Shown: positions 1-8,157 of the stretch, one piece after another | Numbering within the stretch: position 1 is the first letter of the stretch | Layout: every line of letters begins with the position of its first letter | Origin: G963678095 sp963678095 | GTDB taxonomy: Bacteria > Bacillota > Negativicutes > Selenomonadales > Selenomonadaceae | DNA: 64,000 bases | NCBI GenBank assembly: GCA_963678095.2 | Contig: OY782746.1 | Span: 1,798,001-1,862,000, forward strand | Reading direction: 5' to 3' | The notes under the pieces: model-generated | Told to the model about the DNA's origin: nothing | Seen by the model: only the letters and a program-made list of their open reading frames with translations | Databases searched by the model: none | Made by a program: the position numbers and the translations under genes

Positions 1-142
1 TATTCGTCCTTTCGCGTACGGGCATGTTCGGGCATGCACAGCGTACAGTACTTATATTATCAATCATTTAAAGCAATTTTTCAAGCACCGGCGAAAACTT
101 CCTTATATAGAAGAAACTGCGGCAGGAAAATCGCCCTTTTGC

Positions 143-171
143 TTGCACCCCTTCGGGCAGTATGCTATAAT
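143..171 (+). promoter_or_regulatory. Promoter of rpmE
   Basis: TTGCAC at 143-148 and TATAAT at 166-171 are separated by 17 bases. A TG dinucleotide one base before the -10 box gives an extended -10. This is a sigma-A type promoter with an expected start near 178, leaving about 140 nt of leader before rpmE. Confidence 0.8.
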
Positions 172-177
172 TATCCG

Positions 178-320
178 GTGATAGACGAAGTTTGTTTATT
201 GCAAAATAGCTTAATAAGCGACTAGCTTTACCTCAAAGGTGGGGAGCTATGTCTAACCAAGCCGTCGCAGAGAGGGCTTGTAATTATTCCCAATTTGGGG
301 AAAAGTGAGGTGCAGAGGAT
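178..320 (+). promoter_or_regulatory. Structured leader of rpmE, possible L31 autoregulatory element
   Basis: Three complementary pairs lie in the untranslated leader: ATAGCT 206-211 with AGCTAT 245-250, CAAGCC 258-263 with GGCTTG 275-280, and TTCCC 287-291 with GGGAA 298-302. The last hairpin ends about 18 nt before the start codon. No poly-U run follows, so control would act on translation rather than termination. Leaders bound by ribosomal protein L31 are known in Firmicutes. Whether this one belongs to that class is inference from its position and fold. Confidence 0.45.
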
Positions 321-518
321 ATGAAACAGGGAATTCATCCAGAATTCAAAGAAGCAACGGTTGTCTGCGGTTGCGGCAATACTTTTACGACAGGCTCGGT
401 AAAAGAAGATTTGCGGATTGACGTATGTTCGAAATGCCATCCGTTCTACACTGGTCGTCAACGTGATGTTGCTGCCGGCGGCAGAATTGAAAAATTCAAC
501 AAGCGTTACGGAAAATAA
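321..518 (+). CDS. rpmE: Large ribosomal subunit protein bL31, zinc-binding form
   Basis: A 65-residue protein with the full length and composition of bL31, a late-assembling protein of the 50S central protuberance. It carries C16-x-C18 and C36-x-x-C39, the four-cysteine set that marks the zinc-containing (C+) version, in contrast to the cysteine-free YtiA/RpmE2 type used under zinc starvation. The ATG at 321 follows an AGAGG-type ribosome binding site. It is the first gene after a strong promoter and a folded leader, and is followed by DUF1385 and prfA, an order common in Firmicutes. Confidence 0.97.
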   Translation: MKQGIHPEFKEATVVCGCGNTFTTGSVKEDLRIDVCSKCHPFYTGRQRDVAAGGRIEKFNKRYGK

Positions 519-616
519 TGACGTAAATGAGCGGCAGAGCAGCGATGCTCTGCTTCATTTATATTCAAAACCTTGTAAATGTTTCTGGTAATTCTGTTTA
601 TGAAAGGGGAATTACA

Positions 617-1546
617 GTGGAAGATAAATTAATGGTGGGCGGCCAGGCCGTCATTGAAGGTGTGATGATGCGGGGCCCGAAGCATGTGGCGACCGCCGTC
701 CGCGAGCCTTCAGGGAAAATAAGTGTAAAGGTCGAGCCGGTGGCATCGATCAGTCAGCGCTATCCGCTGCTTAAAAAGCCAATGCTGCGCGGGGTTGTCT
801 CGCTTGGCGAATCGCTGGTGCTCGGGCTCAAGTCCTTATCGTATTCGGCGCAGATGGCGGGGGAAGAAGATGAACAGCTCACCGACCGTGAGCTGGTAAT
901 GACGATTTTGTTTTCACTGGGCTTGGCAGTCCTGTTGTTTGTTGTCATCCCGACAGCGGCAGCAAAATTTATTCATGGTTCAGTTACGGATCCGGTTGTG
1001 CTGAACCTGCTCGAAGGTCTGCTTCGCCTAGTTATATTTATGGTATATATTTATGGTATTTCCCGGCTTAAGGATATCAAGCGTGTGTTTCAGTACCATG
1101 GGGCCGAACACAAGACCATTCACGCCTATGAAGCCGGGGTTGACCTTACCGTTGAAAATGTGCAGAAGTTTTCGACGCTGCATCCGCGCTGCGGGACGGC
1201 ATTTTTGCTGGTGGTAATGGTAGTCAGTATCGTGATGTTCGCCTTTCTGGGGTGGCCGGATCTGTGGCTTCGCATCTTGTCACGGGTTATTTTGTTGCCG
1301 GTGGTAGCCGGTATTTCTTATGAGATCATCCGCTTTTCCGGACGGTCGAAGAATCCGCTGTTGCAGGCAGCTATTTTGCCGGGACTGTGGCTACAGAAGA
1401 TAACGACAAATGAGCCGGAGGACGATATGGTGGAGGTGGCAATCAAGTCACTGGAAGCCGTAACCGTAGAGGCAGAAGTGCCGGCAACTGAGGCAAAGGG
1501 TGCGTCCCTCGATAATGCCGAGCAGATTGCGACATTAGAAAGTTGA
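617..1546 (+). CDS. DUF1385 family integral membrane protein
   Basis: A 309-residue protein of the DUF1385 family (YqhQ type). The GTG at 617 is preferred because AAGGGG lies 7 bases upstream and the conserved family opening (VGGQAVIEGVMMRGP) follows directly; the longer frame from 527 adds about 30 residues with no family match. Hydrophobic segments occur near residues 95-120, 130-155 and 210-250, with the family signature FQYHGAEHKTIHAYE near 190 and a LHPRCGT motif after it. The C-terminal 40 residues are acidic and low complexity. The function is not established. It is often found beside prfA and rpmE, as here, so a link to envelope or translation-coupled housekeeping is possible but unproven. 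Confidence 0.9.
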   Translation: MEDKLMVGGQAVIEGVMMRGPKHVATAVREPSGKISVKVEPVASISQRYPLLKKPMLRGVVSLGESLVLGLKSLSYSAQMAGEEDEQLTDRELVMTILFSLGLAVLLFVVIPTAAAKFIHGSVTDPVVLNLLEGLLRLVIFMVYIYGISRLKDIKRVFQYHGAEHKTIHAYEAGVDLTVENVQKFSTLHPRCGTAFLLVVMVVSIVMFAFLGWPDLWLRILSRVILLPVVAGISYEIIRFSGRSKNPLLQAAILPGLWLQKITTNEPEDDMVEVAIKSLEAVTVEAEVPATEAKGASLDNAEQIATLES

Positions 1547-1566
1547 TAGTTTGAGGTGATGTTTAC

Positions 1567-2634
1567 GTGCTGGAAAAATTACAGGCGGTAGAAGATAAAT
1601 ATTTGGAACTGGAATCGCTGATCAGTGATCCGGATGTCATTACTGACATGAAGAAGTGGCAGCGGTATAATCAGGAACATGCAGCTTTGTTGCCGGTGGT
1701 TGAAAAATTTCGTCAATACCGCAAGGTGTGTGAAACCTTGGACGAGGATAAGGCGATGTTTGCCGAACAGCTCGAGGACGATTTTCGCAAGATGATTGAA
1801 GCGGAAGTCGCGGAGCTGAAGGTGCAAAAAGAGTTGCTGGAAAATGAGCTGCCGATTCTGTTGCTGCCGAAGGATCCGAATGATAATAAAAGCGTTATCG
1901 TTGAAATTCGCGGCGGTGTTGGCGGGGAAGAAGCGGCGCTGTTTGCCGGCGATTTATTCCGCATGTATACGCGTTATGCTGAGCAGCAGGGGTGGCGGGC
2001 AGAAATTCTCGATTCAAACTCTACGGAAATTGGTGGTTTTAAGGAAATATCGTTTTCGATTGACGGCTGTGGTGCTTACAGCAAGCTCAAGTATGAAAGC
2101 GGCACCCATCGCGTGCAGCGCGTACCGGCAACGGAGTCAAGCGGACGCATTCATACATCGGCCGTAACGGTGGCCGTGCTGCCGGAGGTTGAAGAGGTCG
2201 AGGTCGATATTAAAGCCAACGAGCTGCGCATTGATACGTACTGTGCCAGTGGCGCCGGCGGCCAGTATGTAAACCGTACGGAAACCGCGGTCCGGATCAC
2301 GCATTTGCCGACCGGGATCGTTGTGCAGTGCCAGGATGAAAAATCACAATTAAAAAACAAAGACAAGGCCATGCGGGTTCTGCGGGCCCGGGTACAGGAA
2401 CAGGCAATCAAGGCCCAGCAGAGCGAGGTTGCTGCCGACCGCAAGAGTCAGGTGGGTTCGGGGGATCGCAGTGAACGCATCCGGACCTATAATTTTCCGC
2501 AGGGACGGGTTACCGATCATCGTGTCGGGCTGACGCTGCACAAGCTGGATTTTGTTTTAAACGGCGAACTCGATGAAATTATCAATGCCTTGATCACGGC
2601 GGATCAGGCAGAGAAAATGAAGCAGGTCAAGTGA
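1567..2634 (+). CDS. prfA: Peptide chain release factor 1
   Basis: 355 residues, normal for bacterial RF1, which terminates translation at UAA and UAG. The stop-codon-reading PAT tripeptide that distinguishes RF1 from RF2 (SPF) is at residues 187-189. The catalytic GGQ that triggers peptidyl-tRNA hydrolysis in the ribosomal P-site is at 231-233, within the conserved [15 protein letters not shown] stretch. It starts at GTG 1567 behind a GAGGTGAT ribosome binding site. The stop codon overlaps the next start (TGATG), so it is translationally coupled to prmC, the methylase that modifies the glutamine of this same GGQ. Confidence 0.98.
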   Translation: MLEKLQAVEDKYLELESLISDPDVITDMKKWQRYNQEHAALLPVVEKFRQYRKVCETLDEDKAMFAEQLEDDFRKMIEAEVAELKVQKELLENELPILLLPKDPNDNKSVIVEIRGGVGGEEAALFAGDLFRMYTRYAEQQGWRAEILDSNSTEIGGFKEISFSIDGCGAYSKLKYESGTHRVQRVPATESSGRIHTSAVTVAVLPEVEEVEVDIKANELRIDTYCASGAGGQYVNRTETAVRITHLPTGIVVQCQDEKSQLKNKDKAMRVLRARVQEQAIKAQQSEVAADRKSQVGSGDRSERIRTYNFPQGRVTDHRVGLTLHKLDFVLNGELDEIINALITADQAEKMKQVK

Positions 2635-3515
2635 TGGCAGGCGAAGTATGGACGATCGGCAGCATTTTGAAATGGACAGAGCAGTACTTTGGCACCAAAG
2701 GTGTGGAATCCCCGCGCCTTGATGCCGAGGTGCTGCTTTCCCATGTCCTGCAGCGGGAACGAATTTATCTGTATGTACATTATGATGAACCGCTGGAAGA
2801 GGCTGAACTTACGGCCTTTCGCGAGTTGATAAAGCAGCGGGCCCGCCGCATTCCCGTCGCTTATATCCTTGGCTTGCGTGAATTTATGGGTTTGAATTTC
2901 AAGGTTTCACCGGCAGTGCTGGTGCCGCGGCCGGATACGGAAATTCTTGTCGAAGCTGTTATCGAACGGCTGCAGGCGAAAGAAAGACCGGCATTTCTTG
3001 ATATTGGTACCGGCAGTGGGGCTGTCTGCCTGTCATTGCTTAAATATTTGCCGGCTGCTGCCGGCTGCAGTGTCGATATATCGCCGGCGGCGCTGGCTGT
3101 TGCCGGAGAAAATGCCACAGCCTTAGAGGTTGCGGACCGGATTGAATTTTTTGCCGGTGATCTTTATGCGCCGGTTCAGGGGCGGCGGTTTGATGCAATC
3201 GTATCCAATCCGCCGTATATTCCGGATGCTGATATCGACGGGCTCGAACCAGAAGTCCGTGATCATGAACCGCATCTGGCACTGGCCGGTGGAACCGATG
3301 GACTTGATTTTTACCGCCGCCTTGTGGCGCAAGGGGAAGAGCAGCTTAGCCCGGATGGGTTTATGGCCTTTGAGGTCGGGATTGGACAGGCCGCCGCCGT
3401 TGCCACTTTGGCCGCAGGGACAAAGACACTCGGGCGGACGGAAATTCTTCGTGATTATGCCGGTATCGACAGAGTTGTTATTTTGTGGAAAACTCCGGCA
3501 AATAAAGCAGACTAA
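2634..3515 (+). CDS. prmC: Release factor glutamine N5-methyltransferase
   Basis: About 293 residues; a SAM-dependent methyltransferase (HemK/PrmC) that methylates the GGQ glutamine of RF1 and RF2. The N-terminal helical domain (to about 85) is followed by a Rossmann fold with DIGTGSGAV as the SAM loop (near residue 124) and the catalytic NPPY at 192-195. The ATG at 2634 shares one base with the prfA stop; an in-frame GTG at 2631 is the alternative. Pairing with prfA matches substrate and enzyme in one operon. Confidence 0.96.
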   Translation: MAGEVWTIGSILKWTEQYFGTKGVESPRLDAEVLLSHVLQRERIYLYVHYDEPLEEAELTAFRELIKQRARRIPVAYILGLREFMGLNFKVSPAVLVPRPDTEILVEAVIERLQAKERPAFLDIGTGSGAVCLSLLKYLPAAAGCSVDISPAALAVAGENATALEVADRIEFFAGDLYAPVQGRRFDAIVSNPPYIPDADIDGLEPEVRDHEPHLALAGGTDGLDFYRRLVAQGEEQLSPDGFMAFEVGIGQAAAVATLAAGTKTLGRTEILRDYAGIDRVVILWKTPANKAD

Positions 3516-3536
3516 GGGCTGTATTGGGGATAGGAA

Positions 3537-4577
3537 ATGGAAACAAAAGTTATAAAAATAGCCGGGGCGGGCGATGCTGCCCTGGAGGCCGCAGCTAACA
3601 TCATAAAAAAGGGCGGACTGGTGGCTTTCCCGACCGAGACTGTCTATGGCCTCGGTGCCAACGGGCTTGATGAGAGAGCTGCTGCCGGCATTTACCAGGC
3701 GAAAGGGCGCCCGTCCGATAATCCCTTGATTCTGCATATTTGCGGGATTGAGATGTTGTCGATAATTGCTGCCGAGGTCACCGATACGGCAAAGAAAATT
3801 TTGGCGGCATTTTGTCCGGGGCCGGTGACCATCATTTTGCGCCGCAAGGAGATTGTCCCGCTGGCGATTACTGGCGGACTTGATACGGTGGGCATTCGGA
3901 TGCCTGACAACGATATTGCCCGCGAATTGATCCGGCGTGCGGGCGTGCCGGTGGCTGCCCCCAGTGCCAATATATCGGGGCGGCCGAGTCCGACAACGGC
4001 TGCCGCCGTTTTTAAGGATTTAAATGGTCGGATTGATATGATTCTCGACGGTGGCGCCTGTGATTTTGGCGTGGAATCAACAATTGTTGACTGTACCGGG
4101 GCTGTGCCGACGGTATTGCGCCCGGGGGCGGTTACCCTTGAGATGCTCGAAGAAGTGCTGGGGCCTGTGCAGGTTGATCCGGCCCTTGCTGGTGAAAATA
4201 CCGTGCCCAAGGCGCCTGGTATGAAATATACGCATTATGCCCCGAAGGTGCCACTGACATTGCTGGAAGGTTTGCCGGCGAGGATGATCCAGGGATTCCA
4301 GACGGAAATTTCCCGCCTGGCGACAGCCGGAAAAAAGACTGGCGTGATCGCAAGCCGTGAGGTTGCCGAGTCGCTGCCAGAGGGGATTCCGGCCTTTATT
4401 TACGGAGCGCAAGGAGATCTTGAAGCAATTGCTGCCAATTTATATGAAGCTTTGCGCAGCTTTGATGAAACTGGGGTAGATGTTCTTTTAGCAGAAGGAA
4501 CCGGTACAGAGGGACTGGGATTGGCGATCATGAACCGTCTGCATAAGGCCAGCGGCTTTCGAAGTATCCACGTTTAA
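3537..4577 (+). CDS. ywlC: L-threonylcarbamoyladenylate synthase, Sua5 long form
   Basis: 346 residues, the long Sua5 form: a YrdC domain (about residues 10-200) plus a C-terminal Sua5 domain. The enzyme makes threonylcarbamoyl-AMP from threonine, bicarbonate and ATP, the first step of t6A formation at position 37 of ANN-decoding tRNAs. Visible YrdC motifs include FPTETVYGLGA near residue 30, KGRPSDNPL near 57 and APSANISGRPSPT near 140. The linker PGMKYTHYAPKVP is typical of the join to the Sua5 domain. It starts 21 bases after prmC, so the two are probably cotranscribed. Confidence 0.95.
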   Translation: METKVIKIAGAGDAALEAAANIIKKGGLVAFPTETVYGLGANGLDERAAAGIYQAKGRPSDNPLILHICGIEMLSIIAAEVTDTAKKILAAFCPGPVTIILRRKEIVPLAITGGLDTVGIRMPDNDIARELIRRAGVPVAAPSANISGRPSPTTAAAVFKDLNGRIDMILDGGACDFGVESTIVDCTGAVPTVLRPGAVTLEMLEEVLGPVQVDPALAGENTVPKAPGMKYTHYAPKVPLTLLEGLPARMIQGFQTEISRLATAGKKTGVIASREVAESLPEGIPAFIYGAQGDLEAIAANLYEALRSFDETGVDVLLAEGTGTEGLGLAIMNRLHKASGFRSIHV

Positions 4578-4606
4578 AAAAATTTTTCAACAGGGAATAC
4601 TTGTGG

Positions 4607-4612
4607 TAGAAT
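4607..4612 (+). promoter_or_regulatory. Possible extended -10 promoter before the LMW phosphatase
   Basis: TAGAAT at 4607-4612 is preceded by a TG one base upstream, but no good -35 box lies 16-18 bases before it. It falls in the 79-base gap between the Sua5 gene and the phosphatase, so an internal promoter is plausible but weakly supported. Confidence 0.35.
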
Positions 4613-4656
4613 AAAAAGACGGCAAAAGATTTTGACGCAAAGCGGGGGACAGAAGG

Positions 4657-5106
4657 ATGGAAAAAATTCTGTTTGTCTGTACAGGTAATACATGCCGCAG
4701 TCCGATGGCGGAAGTTTTGCTGCAGGCTAAAATCGAGGCAGCAGCAATGACAACGGTCTTTTCGGCCGGATCGGCCGGATTGGCGGCCGTTGCGGGGCAA
4801 CCGGCTTCACTTAATTCCTGCCGGGCGGTAGCTGAGCGGGGGCTCACCCTGAAAGGCCATACATCGATCATGCTTTCCCGGGAAATGCTGCTGCGTGCGG
4901 CGTTGGTGCTGACAATGACCCATGCCCACAGGGAGGCCATTGTACAGGCAGTTCCGGAGACTGTAGAGAGGGTGTTTTCCCTGTCGCAGTATGCTGGAAT
5001 GCCAGGCGAGATTACAGATCCCTATGGTGGTGATCTGGAGCGCTATCGGCAATGTTGCAGTGAATTACAGCAAAAGATCGATGCGGTGTGGAGAAAACTA
5101 AGATGA
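4657..5106 (+). CDS. ywlE: Low molecular weight phosphatase, probable protein-arginine phosphatase
   Basis: 149 residues, a full-length LMW-PTP fold. The P-loop CTGNTCRS gives the CX5R active site (C8, R14) and the general acid lies in TDPYGGD near residue 114. The residue after the P-loop asparagine is Thr12. In Bacillus YwlE the equivalent Thr11 selects phosphoarginine over phosphotyrosine, whereas tyrosine phosphatases carry Ile or Leu there. YwlE reverses McsB arginine phosphorylation, which tags proteins for ClpCP. The order Sua5-phosphatase-rpiB-glyA matches the ywlC-ywlE-ywlF-glyA region of Bacillus. The arginine specificity is inferred from one residue and synteny. Confidence 0.88.
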   Translation: MEKILFVCTGNTCRSPMAEVLLQAKIEAAAMTTVFSAGSAGLAAVAGQPASLNSCRAVAERGLTLKGHTSIMLSREMLLRAALVLTMTHAHREAIVQAVPETVERVFSLSQYAGMPGEITDPYGGDLERYRQCCSELQQKIDAVWRKLR

Positions 5107-5119
5107 CGGAGATGAGACG

Positions 5120-5563
5120 ATGAAGATTACAATAGGCTGCGATCATGGAGCCGTTGAACTAAAAGAAGAAGTAAAAAAAGTTTTGGCCGAATTTAAGGAT
5201 ATTGAAGTCAAAGATATCGGGACCTTTGGGGCCGAATCCGTGGATTACCCGGATATTGCCGAAAAAGTATGTGCGGATGTCGTCAGTGGAGCGGCGGATC
5301 GTGGCATCGTTCTCTGCGGCACCGGGCTTGGCATTTCGATTGCGGCCAACAAGATCAAGGGGATCCGTGCTGCTCTTTGTACAGATGTCTTTTCGGCCCG
5401 TATGTCCCGGGCGCATAATAATGCCAATGTGCTTGCACTCGGCGGTCGGGTGACTGGCTTTGGTCCGGCAGGCGAGATGGTTCGTGTCTGGGTGCAGACT
5501 GAATTTGAAGGCGGCCGTCATGCTCGCCGGGTTGATAAGATCACTGCGTTAGAGGGAAAATAA
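5120..5563 (+). CDS. rpiB: Ribose-5-phosphate isomerase B
   Basis: 147 residues, standard length for RpiB/LacAB isomerases. It interconverts ribose-5-phosphate and ribulose-5-phosphate in the pentose phosphate pathway. D8-H9 near the N-terminus (GCDHGA) and C66 in the LCGTGLG phosphate/active-site loop match the family; SRAHNNANV near residue 95 holds the conserved histidine. It starts 13 bases after the phosphatase stop, behind GGAGATGAG. The location upstream of glyA is conserved in Bacillus (ywlF). Confidence 0.96.
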   Translation: MKITIGCDHGAVELKEEVKKVLAEFKDIEVKDIGTFGAESVDYPDIAEKVCADVVSGAADRGIVLCGTGLGISIAANKIKGIRAALCTDVFSARMSRAHNNANVLALGGRVTGFGPAGEMVRVWVQTEFEGGRHARRVDKITALEGK

Positions 5564-5589
5564 GCTTTGACAGGCCGCTGAGGTATCGG

Positions 5590-5618
5590 TTGAAGTTATT
5601 TATAAATAAGGCCATAAT
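5590..5618 (+). promoter_or_regulatory. Promoter upstream of glyA
   Basis: TTGAAG at 5590-5595 and CATAAT at 5613-5618 are 17 bases apart in the only sizeable gap (77 bases) between rpiB and glyA. This suggests glyA-upp can be transcribed separately from the upstream genes. Confidence 0.55.
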
Positions 5619-5643
5619 TTCTATCTAAATAGGAGGAACATTG

Positions 5644-6888
5644 ATGAATTTGTTAGACCCTTTAGTTAAGACAGATCCAGAAATTGCCGCACAGCTTGAT
5701 AGGGAATTAAACCGGCAACGCAATAAGCTTGAACTGATTGCATCAGAAAATATCGTAAGCACAGCGGTGATGGAAGCCCAGGGTAGCGTGTTGACGAACA
5801 AATATGCGGAAGGCTATCCGGGGAAACGCTATTATGGCGGCTGTGAATATGTAGATGTCGTTGAGCAGGTGGCAATTGACCGCGCGAAAGAACTCTTTGG
5901 CGCTGCCTATGCAAATGTACAGCCGCATTCAGGGGCCCAGGCCAATATGGCCGTGTTTTTCTCCCTGCTTACGCCGGGCGATACGGTTATGGGAATGAAC
6001 CTCACGGACGGTGGACATCTGACGCATGGCAGTCCGGTCAATATGTCCGGTAAATACTTTAAAATTGTGCCGTATGGTGTTGATAAGGAAACGGAACGAA
6101 TTGATTATGATGCTTTGCAAAAACTCGCGGAAGAATGCCGGCCGAAGCTTATCGTTGCTGGAGCCAGCGCCTATGCTCGCACGATTGATTTCCCGCGTCT
6201 GAGTGAGATCGCTAAGGCGGTCGGTGCGTATCTGATGGTGGATATGGCCCATATCGCCGGGCTGGTGGCTGCCGGACAGCATCCATCCCCAATGCCATAT
6301 GCCGATGTTGTAACCTCGACGACGCATAAAACGCTGCGAGGTCCGCGCGGGGGATTAATTCTCTGCCGTGATGAGGAGTTTGGCAAGCAGTTCAATAAAG
6401 CCATTTTCCCAGGGATACAAGGTGGTCCGCTGATGCATGTCATCGCAGCTAAGGCCGTTGCCTTTAAGGAAGCCCTTGGGGAAGACTTTAAAGCGTATGC
6501 CCAGCAGGTTGTAAAAAATGCCAGCGCTCTGGCGGATACACTGACGGCAAATGGTTTCCGTATTGTGTCCGGCGGGACCGATAATCATCTGATGCTCGTT
6601 GATCTTCGCAGTAAGAATCTGACGGGTAAAGCAGCTGAAAATCTGCTTGATGAGATTGGCATTACAGCCAATAAAAATACAATTCCGTTTGAACCGTTGA
6701 GTCCGTTTGTTACCAGTGGCATCCGCCTCGGATCGCCGGCGCTTACGACCCGCGGCTTCAAGGAAGACGATATGAAACAGGTAGCAGAAATTATTGCCCT
6801 TGTTTTAGATAATCCAGAAGATACAGCGGCACATGCTAAGGCCCGAGAAAAAGTGGCAGCGCTTTGTGCCAAGTATCCATTATATTAA
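5644..6888 (+). CDS. glyA: Serine hydroxymethyltransferase
   Basis: 414 residues. A PLP enzyme that converts serine and tetrahydrofolate to glycine and methylene-tetrahydrofolate, the main source of one-carbon units. The PLP lysine is K229 within [15 protein letters not shown]-terminal [10 protein letters not shown] and [15 protein letters not shown] are SHMT signatures. ATG 5644 is preferred with AGGAGG at 5631-5636; a TTG at 5641 is the in-frame alternative. It is followed after only 15 bases by upp, the usual glyA-upp pair. Confidence 0.98.
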   Translation: MNLLDPLVKTDPEIAAQLDRELNRQRNKLELIASENIVSTAVMEAQGSVLTNKYAEGYPGKRYYGGCEYVDVVEQVAIDRAKELFGAAYANVQPHSGAQANMAVFFSLLTPGDTVMGMNLTDGGHLTHGSPVNMSGKYFKIVPYGVDKETERIDYDALQKLAEECRPKLIVAGASAYARTIDFPRLSEIAKAVGAYLMVDMAHIAGLVAAGQHPSPMPYADVVTSTTHKTLRGPRGGLILCRDEEFGKQFNKAIFPGIQGGPLMHVIAAKAVAFKEALGEDFKAYAQQVVKNASALADTLTANGFRIVSGGTDNHLMLVDLRSKNLTGKAAENLLDEIGITANKNTIPFEPLSPFVTSGIRLGSPALTTRGFKEDDMKQVAEIIALVLDNPEDTAAHAKAREKVAALCAKYPLY

Positions 6889-6903
6889 AAGGTGGAAGAT
6901 GTA

Positions 6904-7539
6904 ATGTCAGATTTAAACGTGCACGTAATTGATCATCCGTTGATTCAGCACAAACTCACGCTGATGCGTGAAGAAAGCACCGGGACGAAAGATTTCCGTG
7001 AGCTGTTAGAAGAAATTGCTATGTTGATGGCCTATGAAATCACTCGGGATTTCCCGCTGCAGGAAGTTGAGATTCAGACTCCGGTAGCCAAATGCAAATC
7101 GAAAGTGCTTGCTGGTAAGAAGGTTGGCGTGGTGCCGATCTTGAGAGCCGGATTGGGTATGCTCAATGGGGTAGTGAACATGATCCCGGCAGCCCGAGTC
7201 GGCCATGTCGGCTTATACCGCGATCCGAAAACCCTCAAACCGGTTGAGTATTATTGCAAATTGCCAAGCGATGTCAGCGAACGCACACTGATCGTAGTGG
7301 ATCCGATGCTTGCTACCGGCGGCAGTTCGGCAGCGGCTTTGACGCTGCTCAAGGAAAAAGGTGCGAAATCCATCGTTCTGATGTGTCTCGTTGCCGCGCC
7401 GGAAGGAATTAAGCTCGTGAATGAAGAACATCCGGATGTTGAAATTTATGTGGCTTCCGTTGATGAAAAGCTCGATGACCACGGGTATATCGTTCCGGGA
7501 CTGGGCGATGCCGGCGATAGAATTTTCGGCACGCTGTAA
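6904..7539 (+). CDS. upp: Uracil phosphoribosyltransferase
   Basis: 211 residues. It salvages uracil to UMP with PRPP. The PRPP-binding loop [12 protein letters not shown] is near residue 125, and the uracil-binding C-terminus [13 protein letters not shown] is intact. ATG 6904 follows GGTGG by 8 bases; the upstream in-frame GTG at 6892 would add MEDV and overlaps that ribosome binding site. In Bacillus upp lies directly before the atp operon. Here three genes (dCMP deaminase, wecA, wecB) sit between them. Confidence 0.97.
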   Translation: MSDLNVHVIDHPLIQHKLTLMREESTGTKDFRELLEEIAMLMAYEITRDFPLQEVEIQTPVAKCKSKVLAGKKVGVVPILRAGLGMLNGVVNMIPAARVGHVGLYRDPKTLKPVEYYCKLPSDVSERTLIVVDPMLATGGSSAAALTLLKEKGAKSIVLMCLVAAPEGIKLVNEEHPDVEIYVASVDEKLDDHGYIVPGLGDAGDRIFGTL

Positions 7540-7551
7540 GAAGGGGATTGT

Positions 7552-8007
7552 ATGGAAATCAAGCCGCGTCCGGAATGGACAGAATACTTTCTTGATATTG
7601 CCAAGTCGGTTGGCCGGCGGTCGACCTGCCTGCGCCGTCAGTATGGGGCGATTATTGTCAAGGATCAGATCATCATCAGCACCGGTTATAATGGCGCTCC
7701 GCGAGGAGAGGCTAATTGCATTGATACTGGCATCTGCGAGCGTGAACGCTGCAATGTTCCTAAGGGACAGCGCTATGAACTTTGCGTAGCCGTGCATGCG
7801 GAACAAAATGCGATTGTCAATGCGGATCCCGGCAAGATGAAGGGGGCGACGATTTATATCGTCGGTTACAATACGGATGGCACACTGGCGTCGGGGAAAC
7901 CGTGCCTGCTGTGCCGCCGGATGCTCCGCAATGCCATGCTGGACAAGGTCGTTTATATTGAAACGGATGGCTCGGTTGTCGAGTGCGACCCGAAGGATAT
8001 CGTTTAA
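7552..8007 (+). CDS. Deoxycytidylate deaminase (ComEB-like)
   Basis: 151 residues of the zinc-dependent CMP/dCMP deaminase family. It converts dCMP to dUMP, feeding thymidylate synthesis. Zinc ligands and the catalytic glutamate are in VHAEQNA (near residue 84) and PCLLC (near 116). The extra CINTGICERERC-like segment around 60-72 is typical of dCMP deaminases such as ComEB. It is 12 bases after upp and probably cotranscribed, giving a pyrimidine salvage pair. A strong terminator follows 3 bases after the stop. Confidence 0.94.
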   Translation: MEIKPRPEWTEYFLDIAKSVGRRSTCLRRQYGAIIVKDQIIISTGYNGAPRGEANCIDTGICERERCNVPKGQRYELCVAVHAEQNAIVNADPGKMKGATIYIVGYNTDGTLASGKPCLLCRRMLRNAMLDKVVYIETDGSVVECDPKDIV

Positions 8008-8009
8008 GA

Positions 8010-8038
8010 AGAGCAGCTCTCAGAGCTGCTCTTTTTTT
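8010..8038 (+). terminator. Intrinsic terminator after the dCMP deaminase gene
   Basis: AGAGCAGCTC 8010-8019 pairs perfectly with GAGCTGCTCT 8023-8032 across a 3-base loop, followed by a run of seven T. It ends the rpmE/glyA-upp side of the region. Confidence 0.93.
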
Positions 8039-8092
8039 CGCTGCTTCCAGCAATTACAGGCTTGCACGGTGGTTTGGTACCAAATAATTTCG

Positions 8093-8121
8093 TTGACAGG
8101 CCTGCAGGCGTGAGGTACAAT
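8093..8121 (+). promoter_or_regulatory. Promoter of wecA
   Basis: TTGACA (8093-8098), a 17-base spacer and TACAAT (8116-8121) make a near-consensus sigma-A promoter immediately after the preceding terminator. Confidence 0.9.
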
Positions 8122-8157
8122 TGGTTTGTTGTATTAAGAAAAGGGGTGGCAACTTAC

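Larger units (their letters stand above)
1..320. other. Gene-free 5' region with the rpmE promoter and leader
   Basis: No convincing coding sequence is present in the first 320 bases. The left part (1-140) shows no clear gene or terminator. The rest holds a strong forward promoter and a folded leader ahead of rpmE, which are listed separately. The short forward frame at 34-225 has no ribosome binding site, recognisable domain or conserved context and is not called. Confidence 0.6.

Noticed and set aside
3692..4210. 172-codon reverse-strand frame opposite the Sua5 gene
   Set aside because: Overlaps a clear conserved gene in full and shows no domain or ribosome binding site.
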